From: an uncultured Pseudokineococcus sp.
Lineage (GTDB): Bacteria > Actinomycetota > Actinomycetes > Actinomycetales > Quadrisphaeraceae
Direction of reading: 5' to 3'
NCBI RefSeq assembly: GCF_947499845.1
Contig: NZ_CANMPM010000002.1
Span: 62,001 to 126,000, forward strand
DNA: 64,000 nt
The translations under genes were made by a program, and so were the position numbers. Shown here one piece after another: positions 53,817 to 62,511 of the stretch. Positions within the stretch are counted from its first letter, which is position 1. Each line of letters starts with the position of its first letter. A model generated the notes under the pieces. That model was not told the origin of the DNA. It searched no databases and saw only the letters and a list, made by a program, of their open reading frames with translations.

Positions 53817-56183
53817 TCAGCTCACGCGGACCCGCATGGACGTGCCGTCCTCGGAGACGACGCGCATCTTCACGCCGACCCCGGGGAGCTTCACGCCCTG
53901 CGACGGGAACTCCTCGAAGAAGAACTTCTTCGTGTCGTCGAACACCCGCGCGGGCTTCTGCCCGCGGATGTAGCTCGGCTGCCCGTCGACGTGGAGGGTG
54001 AAGGAGTCCACCGGCTGCGTCCCGAAGGGCGCGTCGTAGGACTGGATCCGCGTCCTCCAGGGATTGCCCTGGAGGTTGTAGATCGGACGCGGGTGCGCGT
54101 CGACGATGAGGTTGCGCCCCTCGCCGTAGTGGTCGCTGACGTTGTTGTCCGCCATCGAGGTGTCCCAGTAGGTGACGAGGAGCCCCTCCTGGTACGGGAA
54201 GTGCTCGACGAAGTCCGGCAGCGCGCTCCCGAAGCCGAAGTTGTACGGCCCCGTCCGCAGGTACTGGTCGTAGCTCACGTAGCTGCGGTGACCGGCGATG
54301 TAGTAGTTGTCGTAGCCCTTCGTCTGGCTCGCCCCCACCGCCGTGAAGCCGTCCAGCGCCAGCACCGACGGGACGCTCTCCGCGCCGTTGCTGAACACGG
54401 TGCGGCCGTTCGCCGTGATGGCGATGTCGTCGGCGAAGAAGCCGGCCTCGGTGTACCCGCCGTCCGTGCGGTAGAGCATGCGCAGCTGCACCCGCTGGCC
54501 CGCGTAGGCGTCGAGCGGCACGACCACGTCGCCCCACTCGGGGTGCATGCCCGAGAGCGACGGGGCGCCCGAGCTGTCCGTGTCGAAGGCGGTGCCGTCG
54601 ACCGTGCCCTGCAGGGACGTCCAGTTCTTCCCGCCGTCGGTCGACGCCTGGAAGTAGAGGTAGTCGTAGTCGGCCTCGATGCCCCAGCGGGCCTTCAGCG
54701 TCGCCTGCGCGGTGGTGGCCCTCCGCAGGTCCGCCGTCGCCGTCATCGTGCTGCTGAGGTTGTCGGCGCGGCCGGACCACCACTGCTTCTCACCCGCGAA
54801 GGGGGCGCCGAACTGCGTCGTCACCTCCTTGTCCGGGAGCACCGAGACGATGGCCTGGGCCTTCGCGCTGTTGTACTCCTGCGGGCCGAGGTCGATGGTG
54901 CGCTTCTGCCCCGCGGGGACGACCTCGTAGTCGAGCCAGCCGAGCTGGAGCTTCTCCCACGCGCCGAGGTCGCCGGCGCGGGAGCCGAGGGGCTCGCCCT
55001 CCGCGCCGAGACGGCTCTGCGCCATGAGCGACCAGTACTCGACGTTGTTGCTGGCCTTGTTCGTCGTGTCGTAGTCGTCGGGGAGCCCGAGGTCGTGCGC
55101 GAACTCGTGGGCGAAGACCGAGTAGCCGCCGTTCTCCGGCTGGACGGTGTAGTCGCCGACCCAGATGCCGGTGTCGCCGATCTGGGTGCCGCCGAGCCTG
55201 TTGGTCTCCGGGCCCGTCACGCCCTGGTCGGTGCCGAAGGCGTACCAGCGGTGCGCCCAGATGGCGTCCTCGCCGTACGTCGGGTCGCCGTCGGACTCGT
55301 CGCCGCCCGCGTGGACGATCTGGAAGTGGTCGATGTAGCCGTCGGGCTCGTTGAAGTCGCCGTCGCCGTCGTAGTCGTAGCGGTCCTGCTGGTCGAACTC
55401 GGCCAGCTCGGCGGCGATGTCCTCGTCGCTCATGCCCGCGGCCTCGCGCTCCGCCACCCACTGGTTCACGGCGTCGCGGACGAGGTACCAGGCACCGGCG
55501 TCCGTGCGGCCGTAGCGGGCCTCGTTGTAGGGCACCCGCACCCAGTCGGAGACCTCGCCGTCGACGCTGTAGCGACCCGAGGACTGGGCCTCGTAGTAGC
55601 TCTTGAGCGTCGCGTCGCCGTCGCCGAAGTAGAGGTCCTGGTAGTGCTGCTGGTCGTAGTCCGGCTGCCAGACCGTCGTGTTGTCGACGGAGCGGTCGGG
55701 CTCGGGGATCTCGTTGTGGCGGGGCCCGTCGAAGCGGGTCGGCCCCGGCGTCGTCGGGTCCGAGTCCACGTCGGGGAAGTCCGGGTGACGCTGGTCGCCG
55801 AACTCGGCCAGGATGACGAAGATCTTGTCGGTGCTCTCGTGCGAGAGCTCGACGTACTGGTCCTGCGTGGCGTTGGGGCCGCCCTCGGCCTTCGCCGGCG
55901 CGGTGCCCTCCGGCGCCGCCTCGGCGCCGACCTTCACGACGGTGCTGCCGTCGATGACCTCCGGCTGCAGCTCGCCGTCGAGCACGCCGGTGAGGGCCGC
56001 CTCGCGCAGGGCGCGACGCTTGTCCTCGAGGGGGTTGGGGAGGTCGTCGACGAAGGGCGTCGCCTGCGGCGCCTCGGTCGTGGCCGTCCCGGAGGGTGGG
56101 GCCGCGGCGGCGGGGGCGGTGGCCGCGTAGACCAGGCCGCCTCCCAGGGCCACGCTGACCAGCCCGCACGTCAGCTTGCGCAT
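53817..56183 (-). CDS. Secreted immune-inhibitor-A (M6) metalloprotease
   Basis: This encodes 788 residues, with ATG after GAGGAGACAG. A Sec signal (LTCGLVSVALGGGLVYAATAPAAAA) leads into a propeptide (to about 110) and the M6 catalytic domain. The zinc motif is HEFAHDLGLPDDYD, with a preceding Asp-rich calcium-type loop (DYDGDGDFNEPDGYID). The downstream region has MAM/jelly-roll-like features (WSGRADNLSSTMTATADL, ADYDYLYFQASTDGGKNW) and is followed by a conserved C-terminus (NFGFGSALPDFVEHFPYQEGLL). It is an extracellular protease. A strong hairpin ends the transcript. Confidence 0.95.
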   Translation of the reverse strand: MRKLTCGLVSVALGGGLVYAATAPAAAAPPSGTATTEAPQATPFVDDLPNPLEDKRRALREAALTGVLDGELQPEVIDGSTVVKVGAEAAPEGTAPAKAEGGPNATQDQYVELSHESTDKIFVILAEFGDQRHPDFPDVDSDPTTPGPTRFDGPRHNEIPEPDRSVDNTTVWQPDYDQQHYQDLYFGDGDATLKSYYEAQSSGRYSVDGEVSDWVRVPYNEARYGRTDAGAWYLVRDAVNQWVAEREAAGMSDEDIAAELAEFDQQDRYDYDGDGDFNEPDGYIDHFQIVHAGGDESDGDPTYGEDAIWAHRWYAFGTDQGVTGPETNRLGGTQIGDTGIWVGDYTVQPENGGYSVFAHEFAHDLGLPDDYDTTNKASNNVEYWSLMAQSRLGAEGEPLGSRAGDLGAWEKLQLGWLDYEVVPAGQKRTIDLGPQEYNSAKAQAIVSVLPDKEVTTQFGAPFAGEKQWWSGRADNLSSTMTATADLRRATTAQATLKARWGIEADYDYLYFQASTDGGKNWTSLQGTVDGTAFDTDSSGAPSLSGMHPEWGDVVVPLDAYAGQRVQLRMLYRTDGGYTEAGFFADDIAITANGRTVFSNGAESVPSVLALDGFTAVGASQTKGYDNYYIAGHRSYVSYDQYLRTGPYNFGFGSALPDFVEHFPYQEGLLVTYWDTSMADNNVSDHYGEGRNLIVDAHPRPIYNLQGNPWRTRIQSYDAPFGTQPVDSFTLHVDGQPSYIRGQKPARVFDDTKKFFFEEFPSQGVKLPGVGVKMRVVSEDGTSMRVRVS

Positions 56184-56375
56184 CTGTCTCCTCGGTGAGT
56201 ACCTGCGCGGAGGTCCTCCGCGCCGCGAGGGACAGTAGGCGCAGTTGCGCCGTTCGGGTAGGTGTCCGGGCGAACTACTTGACTCGACCCGGGACCGACC
56301 GAGGGCACGGCTTCGTCGCAGCTCGGTCTCCCCGCCCGGGGGGACGTCGGAGGCGCGCCGGGACGGCGAGGCGCC

Positions 56376-57566
56376 TCAGCCCAGCTTGACGAGGCCCTTG
56401 CGCAGCTGGCGCACGGCCTGGGCGATGCGCTGCTCGTTCTCGATGAGGGCGAAGCGCACGTAGTCGTCGCCCTCGGGCCCGAAGCCGACACCGGGCGACA
56501 CCGCGACGTCGCACTCGGTGATGATGTGCTTGGCGAACTCGATCGACTTCATCTCCGCGTACGGCTCCGGGATCTTCGCCCAGGCGAACATCGTCCCCTT
56601 GGGCGCCGGCAGGGGCCATCCCGCGCGGTTGACGCCCTCGACGAGGGCGTCACGTCGCGACTGGTACACCGCGTTGACCTCGAGCGGGTAGTCGCTCGCC
56701 TCGTTGAGCGTGACCGTGGCGGCGATCTGGATGGGCTGGAAGGTGCCGTAGTCGAGGTAGCTCTTGAGCTTCGCGAGGGCGCCGACGACCTCCTTGTTGC
56801 CCACGAGGAACGCCACGCGCCAGCCGGCCATGGAGAAGGACTTCGTCATCGAGTACAGCTCGACGGCGCACTCGGTGGCGCCCTCGCACTGCAGGATCGA
56901 CGGCGGCATCCAGCCGTCGAAGGCGGTGTCGGAGTAGGCGAAGTCGTGCACGAGGACGACGTCGCGCTCCCGCGCCCAGTCGACGAGCCGCTGCAGGTCG
57001 GGCAGCTCGATGGTCGCCGTCGTCGGGTTGTGCGGGAAGGACAGGACGACCACGCGCGGCTTGGGCCAGCCCAGCTCCCACGCCTCCATGACGTTGTCGA
57101 CGTACGCCGCGCCGCTCGGCCCGCCCGGCCCGTTGAGGGAGACCTGACGGGCGTCGGCGCCGGCGAAGTAGGGGCCCCAGATGTGGATGGGGTAGCTGGG
57201 CGAGGGCACGAGGGCCGCGTCGCCCGCCTGCAGCAGCACCCACATGAGGTGGCTGAAGCCCTCCTTGGCGCCGATGGTGCTGATGACCTCGGTCTCCGGG
57301 TCCAGGGTCACGGAGAAGCGGCGCTGGTACAGGTCGGCCACCGCCTGGCGCAGCTTCGGCAGGCCTCGCGAGGAGGAGTAGCGGTGGTTGCGGGTGTTGT
57401 GCGCCGCCTCGGCCAGCTTCTCCACGGTGAGCTCCGGGGAGGGGATGTCGGGGTTGCCGAAGCCGAGGTCCACCACGTCGCGTCCGGCTCGCCGGGCCTC
57501 GATCTTCAGCGAGTCGATGATCGTGAAGACGTACGGCGGCAGGCCCGGGATGCGACGGAACTCCAT
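56376..57566 (-). CDS. Class I/II PLP aminotransferase (AlaC/DapC-like)
   Basis: This encodes 396 residues. Features: DVVDLGFGNPDIPSP, YSSSRGLPKLRQAVADLYQRRF, PHNPTTATIELPD, VLVHDFAYSDTAFDGW and the PLP lysine in YSMTKSFSMAGWRVAFLVGN. The overall pattern resembles glutamate-pyruvate transaminase AlaC and LL-diaminopimelate aminotransferase-like enzymes; alanine synthesis is the more likely of the two. The ATG at 57566 gives the usual length. The single-gene unit ends 192 bp before the peptidase gene. Confidence 0.88.
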   Translation of the reverse strand: MEFRRIPGLPPYVFTIIDSLKIEARRAGRDVVDLGFGNPDIPSPELTVEKLAEAAHNTRNHRYSSSRGLPKLRQAVADLYQRRFSVTLDPETEVISTIGAKEGFSHLMWVLLQAGDAALVPSPSYPIHIWGPYFAGADARQVSLNGPGGPSGAAYVDNVMEAWELGWPKPRVVVLSFPHNPTTATIELPDLQRLVDWARERDVVLVHDFAYSDTAFDGWMPPSILQCEGATECAVELYSMTKSFSMAGWRVAFLVGNKEVVGALAKLKSYLDYGTFQPIQIAATVTLNEASDYPLEVNAVYQSRRDALVEGVNRAGWPLPAPKGTMFAWAKIPEPYAEMKSIEFAKHIITECDVAVSPGVGFGPEGDDYVRFALIENEQRIAQAVRQLRKGLVKLG

Positions 57567-57738
57567 GTCCGGAGGGTAGACCTGCGCCCCCCGCGAGCGC
57601 GGGAGGGCCCGCTTCCCGGACACGGTCGGGGACGCCCACCCGCCGACCTGCGCAACCTCGTTCCCGGCGGTCCGGCGCGCCCCTGACCTGCGACGACGCG
57701 GAGTCACCGAGCGGTGCGCGGGTCGCCGTGCGCGGAGG

Positions 57739-58740
57739 TCAGGCCTTGCGGGCCGCCACCGCCGCGTCGTAGAGGTCGCGGCTCGTCGCACCGTGCTCGG
57801 CCGCGACGGCGCGGGCGGCGTCCTTGAGCCGCTCCCCCGCCTCCGTGCGTGCGAGCACGAGCGCCAGCAGCTCCTCCGGGCCGGGCCGGGACGGGCGGGC
57901 GCCCGCGACGACGAGGGTGATCTCCCCGAGGAGCGTCCGGTCCGACCAGGCGAGCAGCCCGTCGAGGTCGTCGCGCACGACCTCCTCGTAGGTCTTGGTC
58001 AGCTCCCGGCAGACGGCCGCGCGACGGTCGCCGCCGAGCACCTCGGCCATGACGGCGAGGGACGCCGCGAGCCGGTGCGGGGACTCGAAGAAGACCATCG
58101 TGCGGCGCTCGTCCGCGAGCTCGCCGAGGACGCGGCGCCGGTCGCCGTCGCGGCGCGGGAGGAACCCCTCGAAGGTGAAGCGGTCCGTCGGCAGGCCCGA
58201 GACGGCCAGCGCGGCGAGGACGGCGGACGGCCCCGGCACGGCGCTCACCGGCAGGTCCGCGGCGACCATCGCCTGCACCATCCGGAAGCCGGGGTCGGAG
58301 ACCGACGGCATGCCCGCGTCGCTGACCAGCACCGCGGTGCCGCCGGCGCGGACGACGGCGACGACCTCCTCGGCGCGCGCGGCCTCGTTGTGCTCGTGGC
58401 AGGAGACCACGCGACCGCGCGGCTCGACGTCGAGGGCCCGCAGCAGGCGGCGCAGGCGCCGGGTGTCCTCCGCGGCCACGAGGTCGGCGGTGGCGAGGGC
58501 GTGCGCCAGGCGGGGCGGGGCGTCGCGCGCGTCGCCGATGGGGGTGGCCGCCAGCAGCAGCCGCCCGCCCGCGCGGGGGGCGACGGGCTCCAGACCCGGC
58601 GCCGCGTCGTCCGCGTCGTCCGACGCCTCGACGTCCGGTGCCTCGACGTCCGGTGCCTCGACGTCCGACACCTCGTCGGCCAGCCCGTCGTCGACCGGTC
58701 CGTCCTCGTCCTCCGGCCGGGGGTGCTCGCGCTGGCTCAC
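57739..58740 (-). CDS. rsmI: 16S rRNA (cytidine1402-2'-O)-methyltransferase
   Basis: This encodes 333 residues. Tetrapyrrole-methylase-fold motifs: GRLLLAATPIGDARDAPPR, LVAAEDTRRLRRLLR, SCHEHNEAAR, VLVSDAGMPSVSDPGF, AVPGPSAVLAALAVSGLPTDRFTFEGFLPR and FFESPHRLAASL. The roughly 55-residue N-terminal extension is acidic with three DVEAP-type repeats encoded by 15-bp units at 58625-58669. GTG 58740. It diverges from the mannosyltransferase gene, a pairing common in actinobacteria. Confidence 0.94.
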   Translation of the reverse strand: MSQREHPRPEDEDGPVDDGLADEVSDVEAPDVEAPDVEASDDADDAAPGLEPVAPRAGGRLLLAATPIGDARDAPPRLAHALATADLVAAEDTRRLRRLLRALDVEPRGRVVSCHEHNEAARAEEVVAVVRAGGTAVLVSDAGMPSVSDPGFRMVQAMVAADLPVSAVPGPSAVLAALAVSGLPTDRFTFEGFLPRRDGDRRRVLGELADERRTMVFFESPHRLAASLAVMAEVLGGDRRAAVCRELTKTYEEVVRDDLDGLLAWSDRTLLGEITLVVAGARPSRPGPEELLALVLARTEAGERLKDAARAVAAEHGATSRDLYDAAVAARKA

Positions 58741-58812
58741 CCGGCCGAGTCTCGCAGCCCCGGCGCGGGGAGGCGCCCGGCGGACGTCCGGGACGCCGTC
58801 GCACGCCCCGCC

Positions 58813-58818
58813 TAGCAT
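58813..58818 (+). promoter_or_regulatory. -10 element of a leaderless mRNA (mannosyltransferase)
   Basis: TAGCAT ends 7 bases before the GTG at 58826, where the transcript would be expected to start. The same layout occurs at 38908 (marR) and 35117 (fabG4). Confidence 0.5.
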
Positions 58819-58825
58819 CCCCCTC

Positions 58826-60469
58826 GTGACGACGACGCCGGACGCGCCGCCCGCCGGGACCTCCCCGGCGCGCCCCTCCGGCGCCGAGTCGGAGGGAGCC
58901 GGGGCCCCGCCGCCGGCGTCGACGTCGGACGGCGCACCGTCCCTGCGGGAGCGGCTCGTCGGCCGCCCGCCCACCGACCGGCTGTGGGGATGGGTGGGGC
59001 CCCTCGCCGTCACCGCGCTGGCCGCGGTCCTGCGGCTGTGGGACCTCGGCCGGCCCCACCAGCTCGTCTTCGACGAGACGTACTACGTCAAGCAGGCCTA
59101 CTCGCTGCTCGTCGCGGGCTACGAGCTGCGCTGGCCCGAGGGCGCCGACGAGGCCTTCGCCGCGGGCACGCCGTCACCGCTCGACACCGCGGACTTCCCC
59201 GTCCACCCGCCCGTCGGCAAGTGGGTGCTCGCGCTCGGCCAGCTGCTGCTGGGCCAGGACAGCTCCACGGGCTGGCGGCTCGGCGCCGCGGTCGCCGGCG
59301 TCGTCTCGGTGCTCCTCGTCGCCCGCATCGCGCGGCGCCTGTTCTCGTCCACCCTGCTCGGGACGGTGGCGGGCCTGCTGCTCGCCGTCGACGGCCAGCA
59401 CATCGTGCACTCGCGCACCGGGCTCCTCGACGGCGTCCTCACCCTGTGGGTGCTGGCCGCCTTCGGCGCCCTCCTGCTCGACCGGGACGCGAGCCGGGCG
59501 CGCCTGGCGCGCGCGGTCACCACCCGCGGTCCCACCGGCGCGCGCCTGGCCGGCCTCGGCCCGTGGCTGCTGGCGCGCCCGTGGCGCCTCGTGGCCGCCG
59601 TCTGCCTCGGGCTCGCCGTCGGCACGAAGTGGTCCGGGCTCTACGCCTTCGTCGCCCTCGGCCTCATGACGGTGCTCTGGGACGCGGGCGCCCGCCGCGC
59701 CGCCGGGGTGCGCCACTGGTTCGCCGCCGGGGTGCTCAAGGATGGCGTGCCCGCCGCCGCGGGGATGCTCGTCGTCGCGCTCGGGGTCTACCTCGCCTCG
59801 TGGGCCGGCTGGTTCGCCAGCACCGGGGCCCACCTGCGCCAGTACGCCGCCGAGCGGCCGGACTACCTGCCGTGGCTGCCCGACGCCCTCGCGTCGCTGT
59901 GGCGCTACCACCAGGAGATGTACGGCTTCCACGTCGGCCTCTCCAGCCCTCACCCCTACCAGGCGAGCCCGGAGTCCTGGCTGGTGCAGGGCCGCCCGAC
60001 GTCCTTCTTCTACGAGGCGCCCACCCTCGGCGTCGACGGGTGCGCGGTCAGCGCGTGCTCGCGCGCCATCACGGCGCTCGGCAACCCGGTCGTGTGGTGG
60101 GGCGGGGCCCTGGCGGTCGTGGTCCTCGTCGGCGTGTGGGCCCTGCGGCGGGACTGGCGCGCCGGCGCCGTGCTCGCGCCCCTGGCCGGCCTCTACCTGC
60201 CGTGGTTCCTCTACCCCGAGCGCACCGTCTACACCTTCTACTCCGTCGCCTTCTCCCCCTACGTCGTCCTGGCGCTGGTGATGGTGCTCGGCATGGTGCT
60301 CGGGCGCCCCGACGCGCCGCCGCGACGGCGCCGCTGGGGCGCGGCGGTGGCGGGCGCCGTCGTCGTCGCCGCCGTGCTGGCGGCCGCCTTCTTCTGGCCC
60401 GTGTGGGCCGCGCAGGTCATCCCCACCGAGCACTGGCGCTGGCGGATGTGGTTCCCCAGCTGGATCTGA
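58826..60469 (+). CDS. Dolichyl-phosphate-mannose-protein mannosyltransferase (PMT, GT39)
   Basis: This encodes 547 residues, an integral membrane enzyme that O-mannosylates secreted proteins from polyprenyl-P-mannose. Features: the acidic motif LVFDETYYVKQAY in the first loop, FPVHPPVGKWVLALG, GQHIVHSRTGLLDG, GTKWSGLYAFVALG and YPERTVYTFYSVAFSPY, with about ten to eleven helices. The first 45 residues are Pro/Ala-rich. It is the homologue of the actinobacterial Pmt (Rv1002c type). GTG 58826 is probably leaderless. Confidence 0.93.
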   Translation: MTTTPDAPPAGTSPARPSGAESEGAGAPPPASTSDGAPSLRERLVGRPPTDRLWGWVGPLAVTALAAVLRLWDLGRPHQLVFDETYYVKQAYSLLVAGYELRWPEGADEAFAAGTPSPLDTADFPVHPPVGKWVLALGQLLLGQDSSTGWRLGAAVAGVVSVLLVARIARRLFSSTLLGTVAGLLLAVDGQHIVHSRTGLLDGVLTLWVLAAFGALLLDRDASRARLARAVTTRGPTGARLAGLGPWLLARPWRLVAAVCLGLAVGTKWSGLYAFVALGLMTVLWDAGARRAAGVRHWFAAGVLKDGVPAAAGMLVVALGVYLASWAGWFASTGAHLRQYAAERPDYLPWLPDALASLWRYHQEMYGFHVGLSSPHPYQASPESWLVQGRPTSFFYEAPTLGVDGCAVSACSRAITALGNPVVWWGGALAVVVLVGVWALRRDWRAGAVLAPLAGLYLPWFLYPERTVYTFYSVAFSPYVVLALVMVLGMVLGRPDAPPRRRRWGAAVAGAVVVAAVLAAAFFWPVWAAQVIPTEHWRWRMWFPSWI

Positions 60470-60482
60470 CGGACCGCCGCCG

Positions 60483-60542
60483 CCGCGGTCGGCTCAGTCC
60501 CGGTCGACTCAGCCGCGGTCGGCTCAGCCCCGGTCGGCTGAG
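60483..60542. repeat. Four 15-bp tandem units at the 3' end of the ABC ATPase gene
   Basis: Units at 60483, 60498, 60513 and 60528 follow C-C-G/C-C-GGTCGGCTCAG. The ATPase stop (60524) lies in the third unit; two further in-frame stops are in the units beyond. Confidence 0.8.
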
Positions 60543-61360
60543 CCGTGGTCCGTGGGCGCCGGTCGGCGGCCGTGGTGGCGCCCGAGCGGCACCACCATCG
60601 GCGTGCCGCACACGGGGTCGGGGACGACCTCGCAGTCGAGGCCGTAGACCTCGCGCACCGTCTCGACCGTGACGACCTCCGAGGGCGTCCCCTCGGCGAC
60701 GACGGCGCCGTCGCGCATCGCGACGACGTGGTCGGCGTAGCGGCAGGCGAGGTTGAGGTCGTGCAGCACGAGGACGACCGTGACGCCGCGGTGGTTGAGG
60801 TCGGTGAGGAGGTCGAGCACCTCGACCTGGTGGGCGAGGTCGAGGTAGGTCGTCGGCTCGTCGAGCAGGAGGACGTCGGTCTCCTGGGCGAGCGCCATGG
60901 CGATCCACACCCGCTGCCGCTGGCCCCCGGACAGCTCGTCGAGGGGGCGGTCGGCCAGGTCCTCCGTGCCCGTCCACGCCAGGGCGCGGGCGACCGCCTC
61001 CTCGTCGGCGGCGGTCCAGCGGCGCAGCCACCCCTGGTGCGGGTAGCGGCCCCGGCCCACGAGGTCGGCCACCGTGATGCCGCCGGGCGCCGCGGGGCTC
61101 TGCGGGAGGATGCCGAGGACCTCGGCGACCTCCTTGGTGGGCATCTCGTGGACGGCCCGGCCGTCGAGGAGCACGGCCCCCGACGCCGGGGCCAGCAGGC
61201 GGGCGACGCCCCGCAGGAGGGTCGACTTGCCGCACGCGTTGGCGCCGACGACGACCGTCACGCGCCCCGGCGGGACGGTGAGGTCGAGGTGCCGGACGAC
61301 GGGGCGCTCGTCGTAGACGAGCGTGAGGTCGCGGACGACGAGGGAGCGCTGGGCCGTCAC
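60524..61360 (-). CDS. Siderophore ABC transporter ATP-binding protein (FepC-like)
   Basis: This encodes 278 residues. Walker A VVGANACGKSTLLRG, signature LSGGQRQRVWIAMALAQ, Walker B DVLLLDEPTTYLD and the switch His in VLVLHDLNLACRYADH. ILPQSPAAPGGITVADLVGRGRYPHQ is typical of FepC/FhuC iron-siderophore ATPases. GTG 61360 follows the permease stop by 5 bases. With the two permeases it forms an import complex; the solute-binding protein is not in view. Confidence 0.94.
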   Translation of the reverse strand: MTAQRSLVVRDLTLVYDERPVVRHLDLTVPPGRVTVVVGANACGKSTLLRGVARLLAPASGAVLLDGRAVHEMPTKEVAEVLGILPQSPAAPGGITVADLVGRGRYPHQGWLRRWTAADEEAVARALAWTGTEDLADRPLDELSGGQRQRVWIAMALAQETDVLLLDEPTTYLDLAHQVEVLDLLTDLNHRGVTVVLVLHDLNLACRYADHVVAMRDGAVVAEGTPSEVVTVETVREVYGLDCEVVPDPVCGTPMVVPLGRHHGRRPAPTDHGSADRG

Positions 61361-61365
61361 GTCGC

Positions 61366-62511
61366 TCAGCCCGCCGTCCCCGCGCGGCCCGCGCGGACGA
61401 GGAGCCAGAGCAGGTACGGCGCCCCGACGACGCCCGTGACGACGCCGACGGGCAGCTGGGGCAGCAGCGGCGCGTGCTGGGCCACGAGGTCGGCGCCGGT
61501 CAGGACGACGGCCCCGACGAGCGCCGAGGCGCCGAGGGCCGTGCGGCCCGGGAGGAGGCCCCGGGCGACCGGGCCGGCCACGAGCGCCACGAAGGCGACG
61601 GGCCCGGCGGCGGCGGTGGCGACAGCGGCGAGGCCCGCCGCGACCACCACGAGCAGCAGACGCGCGGGGCCGACGCGGAGGCCGAGGCCGGCAGCGGCGT
61701 CGTCGCCCACGCCGAGCCCGGCGAGCAGCCGCCCGCACGCGAGGGCGATGGGGACGAGGACGGCGGCGCCGACGGCGAGGGGCACGACGACGCCCCAGTC
61801 GGTGCCGTTGAGGCTCCCGGTGATCCAGACGAGCGCCTGCGCGGCCTCGGTGGCGTCGGCGCGCGTGAGGGCGAGGCTGACGACGGCGTTGAGCGCGGCC
61901 GCGGCGCCGATGCCGACGAGGACGAAGCGGTAGCCGCTGAGCCGCCCGCGCGTGGCGAGGGCGGAGATGGCGAGCGCCGTGCCGAGCGCGCCCAGGGCGG
62001 CGGCGCCCGACACCCCGAGGCCGGGCAGGCCGGCGCCGGAGGCGTCGAGGCCGAGGACCGCGACGACCGCCGCGGCGCTGGCCCCGGCGGAGATGCCGAT
62101 GACGTCGGGGCTCGCGAGCGGGTTGCGCAGCAGCGCCTGCAGCACGGAGCCGGAGAGGCCGAAGCAGGCGCCCGCCAGGACGGCGGCCAGCGCCCGCGGC
62201 AGCCGCAGCTGCAGGACGACGAGCTCGGCGCCGCCGTCGCCCCGGCCGACGAGCGCCCCGAGGACCTGCGCCGGGGAGAGCGGGAAGTCGCCCACCGACA
62301 GCGCCACGAGCAGGAGGCCGAGCAGGACGGCGGCCAGCGCGCCCACCACGGCGAGCTCGCGCCGCCGCGCCAGGCCACGGGCCCGGCGGACCGCCCGCCG
62401 TGCCGCCCGCACGCGGTCGGGAGACAGGTCGGGCATCGCCGGCACGACGCCGGCGCCGGGAGCGCCCCTGTGCCCGCTCTCGAGCGCCCGCCCGGTCGTC
62501 GCGGCGCTCAC
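61366..62511 (-). CDS. Iron-siderophore ABC permease (FecCD family, second subunit)
   Basis: This encodes 381 residues with GTG overlapping the upstream permease stop (GTGA). FecCD signatures: LQLRLPRALAAVLAGACFGLSGSVLQALLRNPLASPDVIGISAGA, WITGSLNGTDWG, LGLGVRV-type region (LGLRVGPARLLLVV) and GPVAFVALVAGPVARGL. About ten helices. It pairs with the subunit encoded upstream. Confidence 0.94.
   Translation of the reverse strand: MSAATTGRALESGHRGAPGAGVVPAMPDLSPDRVRAARRAVRRARGLARRRELAVVGALAAVLLGLLLVALSVGDFPLSPAQVLGALVGRGDGGAELVVLQLRLPRALAAVLAGACFGLSGSVLQALLRNPLASPDVIGISAGASAAAVVAVLGLDASGAGLPGLGVSGAAALGALGTALAISALATRGRLSGYRFVLVGIGAAAALNAVVSLALTRADATEAAQALVWITGSLNGTDWGVVVPLAVGAAVLVPIALACGRLLAGLGVGDDAAAGLGLRVGPARLLLVVVAAGLAAVATAAAGPVAFVALVAGPVARGLLPGRTALGASALVGAVVLTGADLVAQHAPLLPQLPVGVVTGVVGAPYLLWLLVRAGRAGTAG

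Noticed and set aside
53991-56198. A 735-codon plus-strand open frame opposite the M6 peptidase
   Set aside because: It is the mirror of a certain peptidase gene, rich in Val/Arg/Glu with no domain.
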